Positions 6,244 to 10,374 of a DNA stretch of 10,374 bases are shown here, piece after piece. Each line of letters starts with the position of its first letter. Position 1 is the stretch's first letter. The position numbers and the translations under genes are program-made. Source of the DNA: JAXGTD01 sp040775095 (lineage in GTDB: Bacteria > Pseudomonadota > Gammaproteobacteria > Chromatiales > Chromatiaceae); contig JAXGTD010000139.1 of NCBI GenBank assembly GCA_040775095.1, positions 1-10,374 on the forward strand. Direction: 5' to 3'. Below the pieces are notes generated by a model that saw only the letters and a list, made by a program, of their open reading frames with translations, searched no databases and was not told the origin of the DNA.

Positions 6244-6656
6244 GACGACGCCGCCGCCGTGCCTGCCCGGACGAGCGCGGCGCGCAATCCGCCGGCTGCA
6301 ACGCGGGGAGGTGCCGATCAAATGCATTCCGGTCGGGGGATCGGCTCGCGAAGCAAGGACGCGGTTTCCGGTTCGCTCTATTTTCAGTCATCAGGGTGAC
6401 TGAAAATGCCGCCCCCGTGGCCCAGACGAGGATTCCCCCGTTCTCAAGCACTTGCGGCTGGCAAATTGCGCGGCCCATCAGTACACGGCGCGGGAACGGG
6501 CTGCGATGAAGGCCGCCTTGACACGGCAATGACCGGCCGCACCCGGGCATTCCAGCGGATTCGCTGACGGGTTCGGGGTTCCTTCAGCCGCGCCAAGACC
6601 ACGCGGGTGCGCGCGATGGGATCGACGAGCGCGTCCTTGCGACGCGCCCGATCCCG
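6244..6656. other. Convergent intergenic region without a recognised gene
   Basis: The FHA-EAL gene ends on the left and the DUF4340 gene ends on the right, so the gap lies between two convergent 3' ends. Open frames on the minus strand (6224-6550 and 6478-6660) lack domain signals and I do not call them. The region holds a perfect 11-bp palindrome at 6380-6407 and a longer hairpin at 6615-6658. The mixed composition and the palindrome suggest a decayed or dispersed repeat element. Confidence 0.4.
6380..6407. repeat. Perfect 11-bp inverted repeat with 6-nt loop
   Basis: ATTTTCAGTCA (6380-6390) and TGACTGAAAAT (6397-6407) flank the loop TCAGGG. The stem has AT-rich outer ends and no U-run after it in either direction, so it is not a standard Rho-independent terminator, although it lies between convergent genes. 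It could be a protein-binding dyad or the core of a dispersed repeat. Confidence 0.7.
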
Positions 6657-6658
6657 TC
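6615..6658 (-). terminator. Imperfect hairpin overlapping the DUF4340 stop codon
   Basis: The inner stem is perfect over 7 bp (6629-6635 with 6641-6647, loop CTTGC). An outer stem of 10 bp pairs 6615-6624 with 6649-6658 at 9 of 10 positions, with a small internal loop between the two. It overlaps the last codons of the minus-strand operon. It could end or protect that transcript, but there is no U-run behind it. Confidence 0.35.
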
Positions 6659-7994
6659 ACTGCCTGCTTTCCGCGCCGGCCCCCGTGGCCGATGCGGTAT
6701 TCGCGTCCTCGGTATCGCGCATTTCAGCAGGGGGCTGTGCCGCGGCGGATCCGACCGGGGCGGGGGCCGCCTCCGCCGTCGGTGCCGGAGCTGTCCCCGC
6801 CGCTGGGGCCGCCGGTACCGTCTCCGCCGCCGGCGCCGGTGCCGCCTCTTCTTCTGGGGCCGGTGTTGGCTCTGCTGTCGGTGCCGGTGCCACCTCTTCT
6901 ACTGGGGCCGGTGCCGTCTCTGCTGTCGGGACCGGTGTCGGCTCCGCCGTCGGTGCCGGCGCTGCCTCTGCCGTGGGTGCCGGCGCCGACTCGTTCGCCG
7001 TGTCGTCCCCCGGGCCCGCCGGAACAGTCCCCAAGAGTCTCGCGGCGGTCAGGTCCAACAGATCGCCCAGATCGAACGCGCTGAGTCGGTAATAATAGGG
7101 GTCCCCAGCCTCTTTGAGCACAAAGTCGTCGCTCTGCGCCATCCGACCGATGCGATAGTCGCGTGTAGCACCACCGGCGAGCCCGATCTCAAGGGTCAGC
7201 GCGGGTGCCTCCAGCCCAAAACGCGGCGCCGCCTCGGTACCAAGCACGCTGTGATAGCCGAGGGAAGCGATCTGGTCGAGCAGACCATTGAGCGCCTTGG
7301 TGTCCGGCGCTGCGTCACTGCCATCCAGGCGCCAACCTTCATCGCCCTTGACCAGGGTCCAGCCAGGGCCCGCGATGCGCTGGATATCGGCCCGGTCGAG
7401 CCGCAGCCGGCCGCGGTCGATCCAGTCGTCGACACCGGCGGAGAGGTCGGATTGGGCCAGGCGCAGATCGTAGACCGCGGGCTCGTCGTCCACACGGGCG
7501 AACAGGCGGCGGAAGCCGGGCGAGTCGCCGAGGGTCAGCGTGCCGAGGTCACCGTCGCGGCCGCGCAGGAAGAGCCGACGTTCGAACCGATCGTCGGACA
7601 CCTTGAAACGGCCCTGCGCCGCGACGGTGGTGGCCACCGGCAGGGGTCGGGTCAGGCCGGCAAGCGTGTCGAGGAGCTGCGCCACGCGGCTGTCACTGGC
7701 CGGGAAGTTGTCGAGCCCAGGCAGGGTCCAGCCCTCGCCGGTGCGCGCGAGCCTGAGGGTCTCGCCTCCATCACCAACCTGGATCTCGATGCCGGTGACA
7801 CTGTCCGGATCGAACGCAAAGAGTGGCGTGTCCGCCGCCATCGGGGCCATGCCCCCTCCCCCTCCGACCAGCAGCGCCATCACGAGCTGCAGGGCCAGCA
7901 GCGCGCCCAGGCCAACCACCAGCGGCGTCTTCAATGCCTGCTGCCAGCTTGGATCGAGCCAGCGCATCGGGTTCTTCGTGGTCGATCGGTTCAT
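6657..7994 (-). CDS. DUF4340 membrane-anchored protein with long Pro/Ala/Glu tail
   Basis: This 445-residue protein has a short cytoplasmic N-terminus, one membrane helix (about residues 24-43) and then a large domain (about 55-330) that reads as DUF4340. Such genes commonly sit beside GldG-type ABC auxiliary genes. Supporting features are VTGIEIQVGDGGETLRLAR and GWTLPGLDNFPASDSRVAQL near the start, then LGTLTLGDSPGFRRLFARVD and the repeated beta-strand style that follows. With one N-terminal helix, the domain should face the periplasm. Residues 337-417 are an octapeptide repeat, followed by an acidic, low-complexity end. The start codon overlaps the stop of the upstream gene by 4 bases (ATGA), so the two are very likely translated together. 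The biochemical role of DUF4340 is not known to me. A scaffold or extracytoplasmic partner of the ABC permease is inference. Confidence 0.8.
   Translation of the reverse strand: MNRSTTKNPMRWLDPSWQQALKTPLVVGLGALLALQLVMALLVGGGGGMAPMAADTPLFAFDPDSVTGIEIQVGDGGETLRLARTGEGWTLPGLDNFPASDSRVAQLLDTLAGLTRPLPVATTVAAQGRFKVSDDRFERRLFLRGRDGDLGTLTLGDSPGFRRLFARVDDEPAVYDLRLAQSDLSAGVDDWIDRGRLRLDRADIQRIAGPGWTLVKGDEGWRLDGSDAAPDTKALNGLLDQIASLGYHSVLGTEAAPRFGLEAPALTLEIGLAGGATRDYRIGRMAQSDDFVLKEAGDPYYYRLSAFDLGDLLDLTAARLLGTVPAGPGDDTANESAPAPTAEAAPAPTAEPTPVPTAETAPAPVEEVAPAPTAEPTPAPEEEAAPAPAAETVPAAPAAGTAPAPTAEAAPAPVGSAAAQPPAEMRDTEDANTASATGAGAESRQ
6744..6986 (-). repeat. Tandem 24-bp repeats encoding a Pro/Ala octapeptide tail
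   Basis: About ten copies of an eight-residue unit make up residues 337-417 of the DUF4340 protein, for example APAPTAEA, APAPTAEP, TPVPTAET, APAPVEEV and TPAPEEEA. Period 8 holds through most of the tract, with one 9-residue unit near the end. Codon choice varies between units, so the tract is not a recent perfect expansion. Such Pro-Ala tails tend to be extended and flexible, like the linker of TonB. Confidence 0.85.
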
Positions 7995-10374
7995 GGCTTG
8001 TTCGCCCCTGCCAGGATCTCGGCGTAGACCCGCTCACGGCGCCGGCGAACCACGCGGTGCAGCCAGTACACCAGCGCCAGCCCGCCCAGCGCGAGCGCAT
8101 AGTTCAGGTACTCCCAGAGCATCCGGCCCTGACGGCCCACCGGCTCGAGCAGCCGGCTGAACTGACCGCGACCGCGCAACGCCAGCAGGCCTCGGTCCTC
8201 GAGGGACCACTCCACCGCGTTCTGCACCAGTTCCAGGGGTTTGAGGTATCGGCTCTGGGTGGCCTCCGTGGCGAGACTGATCGCGGTATCGCTGAGAAAT
8301 GTCGAGGAACCGATCAGGATCAGCCGCGCGGAGCTCGGGGAATGCTCGACTACCGCGGACACCACGGGGCCAGCCTCTTCGGTCGGGGCATCGGCGTCCT
8401 GATCGCCGTCGGGGGCATCCGCATCGACAGCGCCCCGCGCGTCCCCCTCGGCAGACGCGTCTTCGCCCCCTTTCATGTCGGTTGGCACCTGTGTCAGCAA
8501 GGGCGAGGGCTTACCCGCAAAAGCGGACTCGAAGCGCCCTTCGACCGCGACCGCCAGCAGCCGTCGGCCAGTGTCGTCACCACGCGCGAACCCCAGCGGT
8601 GCGTGCGCATCGAAATCCGGCTGCATGTCCGTCGCCTCGCTGGTCCAGGAACCGGGGGAGCTCTCGATCAGCGGCGTGACGGTGCGCCCGGCGTTGGCTT
8701 CGGCATCGACATCGATCGGCGATGACCAGTCCATGGTCACCTGGCCAAGATTCGCGGTGATACCGCTGGCGTCGGAAAGACCATCGGCACGGACGTCGGG
8801 GAAATACGGATAATCCAGGGTCTGGATCTCCTCGACCAGGAATCCGCCGATGCTGCGCTGGACCGGAATCGGGAATGGCGTGTTCTGCGGGTCCAATACC
8901 AGGCTCGGCGCCAGTGTCAGACCGAGCCCGCCCAGCCAGGTTTCCAGCCCGGTGGCCTGCGGCCGGGCACTGATCGCGCTGCCACCCAGGTCGATGTGAA
9001 AGCGGGACGCGGCCACCACCACGGTGCCGCCCTGCATCAGGAACTGATCGATCGCGAAGCGCTGCCGCTCCTCGAGATCTTCCGGCCCCACGACCAGCAG
9101 CAGATCGGCGTCCGCGGGTGCCTGTCCCGATGCCAGATCGGTCTCACGCAGCGAGAACCCCTCTCGCAGGCTGTCCTTGAGCAGCGAATAGCCTGGACCA
9201 ACCGCCGGCGCGCCCATGAACCCCGCCGACGAGGCCGGCGGCGTGTAGAGCGCCACGGTGCGCATGACCCCGGGTGCGAAGCGGCGGATGCCGGCCTCGA
9301 TCGCGCGCTCCAGACCGGCCCGATCGAGGGTCTCCGGCAGCGGGATCGGCACCGCCTGCGCGCCGTGCTCCAGCACCAGATAGAAGTAGAACGGACTCGG
9401 ATCCAACAGGCCGATGACCAGCGGCTGGAAGCCGAACTGCTCGTCGATCTGCTTGGCCAGCGCGCCATCCTGGCCCGGGTCCTTGATTTCCCAAGAGAAA
9501 CGCCCGTCTGACTTGGCCTGCAGCTCGCGCAGCACCGCTTCCAGGTCGGCGCGCAACGCGGGCAGCGGCTCCGGGAGCATCTGCGGATCGGAGATAAACC
9601 CACGTACCCGCACCGGCTCACCGATGCCGCTGAAGACGTCGCCGCCACCCTGATAGCCGTAGAGGACCTTCTTGATCGTGCGGGTCAGGTCATACTCGGG
9701 GCTGCGCAGACGCACGTCGAGGTCGCCCTCACCACGGGCCTTGACCTCGATCAGATCGCGAAAGCCGAGTGTCTCGTACTGGTCCCCGTACTTGACGAGG
9801 ATGTCGAAATAGGAGTTGACGACCGCCGACTGGTATTTGGTCTCGGTCTGAAATGCGACCGGCCGAATGCCGTATTGCTCACCGGCCTCACGCTCCAACT
9901 CCGGCGACTGCTGCGGGTCGACGAGCTCCACCCGGACCTTTCCCCCGCCCGCGACCTGGTACTCGCGCAGCAGATCCCGTAGCTGGGGGACCAATGGGGC
10001 CAACAGCGGATGGGTGTCGGCGCTGAAATATCCGCGGATCAGCAGCGGTTCCTGGAGCTGGCTCAGATAGGTGCGTGTCGCATCCGAGATCGTATAGAGC
10101 GAACCCTCGGTCAGATCCGCCCGTGCCCCGCCCATTGGCTGAAGCCACAGGTTTCCGGCCAGCAGATTGGCCGCGGCCAGGGCCGTGACCAGGGTCCAGC
10201 GATGGTGGCTCGCCCTGGCCGTGCTGTTCGCCGCCCAGCGCAGGCGTTCCAGGCTGTAGATGGTCAGCGCCAGGAACACGCCAACCAGGCTCAGATAGTA
10301 GTAGAGGTCGCGAATATCGACGACCCCGCGGGTGATGGATTCAAAGCGCGCGCCACTGCCGAGCAGTCGCAGCA
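7991..10374 (-). CDS. ABC-2 permease C-terminus fused to a GldG-like domain, N-terminus outside the window
   Basis: The frame is open from the window edge; 793 residues are visible. It begins LRLLGSGARFESITRG and continues VVDIRDLYYYLSLVGVFLAL, the typical last helix of an ABC-2 type permease (GldF-like). A second helix (visible residues about 59-77) is followed by LTEGSLYTISDATRTYLSQL, the usual opening of the GldG/ABC auxiliary domain, which should lie outside the membrane. A further helix (LNYALALGGLALVYWL) and a basic end, RVVRRRRERVYAEI, close the protein. The domain carries an acidic, probably disordered insert (GGEDASAEGDARGAVDAD and on). A GTG at 10279 could look like a start, but the frame and the family pattern run through it. 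An ABC ATPase gene is expected upstream. In Bacteroidetes the related GldA-GldF-GldG set is linked to gliding and secretion; the proteobacterial role is unknown to me. Confidence 0.85.
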   Translation of the reverse strand, partial: LRLLGSGARFESITRGVVDIRDLYYYLSLVGVFLALTIYSLERLRWAANSTARASHHRWTLVTALAAANLLAGNLWLQPMGGARADLTEGSLYTISDATRTYLSQLQEPLLIRGYFSADTHPLLAPLVPQLRDLLREYQVAGGGKVRVELVDPQQSPELEREAGEQYGIRPVAFQTETKYQSAVVNSYFDILVKYGDQYETLGFRDLIEVKARGEGDLDVRLRSPEYDLTRTIKKVLYGYQGGGDVFSGIGEPVRVRGFISDPQMLPEPLPALRADLEAVLRELQAKSDGRFSWEIKDPGQDGALAKQIDEQFGFQPLVIGLLDPSPFYFYLVLEHGAQAVPIPLPETLDRAGLERAIEAGIRRFAPGVMRTVALYTPPASSAGFMGAPAVGPGYSLLKDSLREGFSLRETDLASGQAPADADLLLVVGPEDLEERQRFAIDQFLMQGGTVVVAASRFHIDLGGSAISARPQATGLETWLGGLGLTLAPSLVLDPQNTPFPIPVQRSIGGFLVEEIQTLDYPYFPDVRADGLSDASGITANLGQVTMDWSSPIDVDAEANAGRTVTPLIESSPGSWTSEATDMQPDFDAHAPLGFARGDDTGRRLLAVAVEGRFESAFAGKPSPLLTQVPTDMKGGEDASAEGDARGAVDADAPDGDQDADAPTEEAGPVVSAVVEHSPSSARLILIGSSTFLSDTAISLATEATQSRYLKPLELVQNAVEWSLEDRGLLALRGRGQFSRLLEPVGRQGRMLWEYLNYALALGGLALVYWLHRVVRRRRERVYAEILAGANKP

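Noticed and set aside
6224..6660. Two small minus-strand open frames in the convergent gap
   Set aside because: No domain or clear ribosome site is seen, and part of one frame is just the translated palindrome.
10277..10279. GTG as the start of the GldG-like gene
   Set aside because: The same frame is open to the window edge and encodes a typical ABC-2 permease last helix across this codon.

Overview
The window looks like chromosomal DNA of a GC-rich gammaproteobacterium. IHF-beta, PabB, MoaA, a type I-E CRISPR repeat and an ABC permease/GldG plus DUF4340 gene pair all fit that group. A member of the Chromatiales (purple sulfur bacteria and relatives) is my best guess, but this is inference from gene style only.

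Left end (1-1139): this part carries phage DNA. A small two-helix membrane protein runs leftward out of the window. Divergent from it, after 16 bases, a tail tape measure gene begins at 215. Its reading frame is intact until 927, where it is cut exactly at the first base of a type I-E CRISPR repeat. Three perfect 29-bp repeats and one degenerate terminal repeat follow, with three 32-bp spacers. There is no leader and no cas gene. The junction is either a real rearrangement or an assembly join through a phage-matching spacer, and it is the most interesting point in the window.

Middle (1140-6243): ihfB lies on the minus strand facing the array. It is followed by about 640 bp without a recognisable gene, which includes an AT-rich island (about 1675-1890). 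The island holds two plausible sigma70 promoters, a DnaA-box cluster and a small palindrome. Three plus-strand genes follow: pabB (aminodeoxychorismate synthase, folate pathway), moaA (GTP 3',8-cyclase, molybdenum cofactor pathway) and a gene fusing an FHA phosphothreonine-binding domain to an EAL c-di-GMP phosphodiesterase domain. Gaps of 171 bp and 331 bp separate the three, so they are probably not one tight operon.

Right end (6244-10374): a convergent gap holds a perfect 11-bp palindrome with a 6-nt loop and, at its right edge, a longer imperfect hairpin. Beyond it lies a minus-strand operon. Its upstream gene, open at the window edge, encodes the end of an ABC-2 type permease fused to a GldG-like auxiliary domain. 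It overlaps by 4 bp (ATGA) a DUF4340 membrane-anchored protein with a long Pro/Ala/Glu octapeptide-repeat tail. The pair resembles the GldF/GldG part of the gliding-motility type ABC systems, but its substrate in proteobacteria is unknown. The matching ATPase would be expected upstream, beyond 10374.
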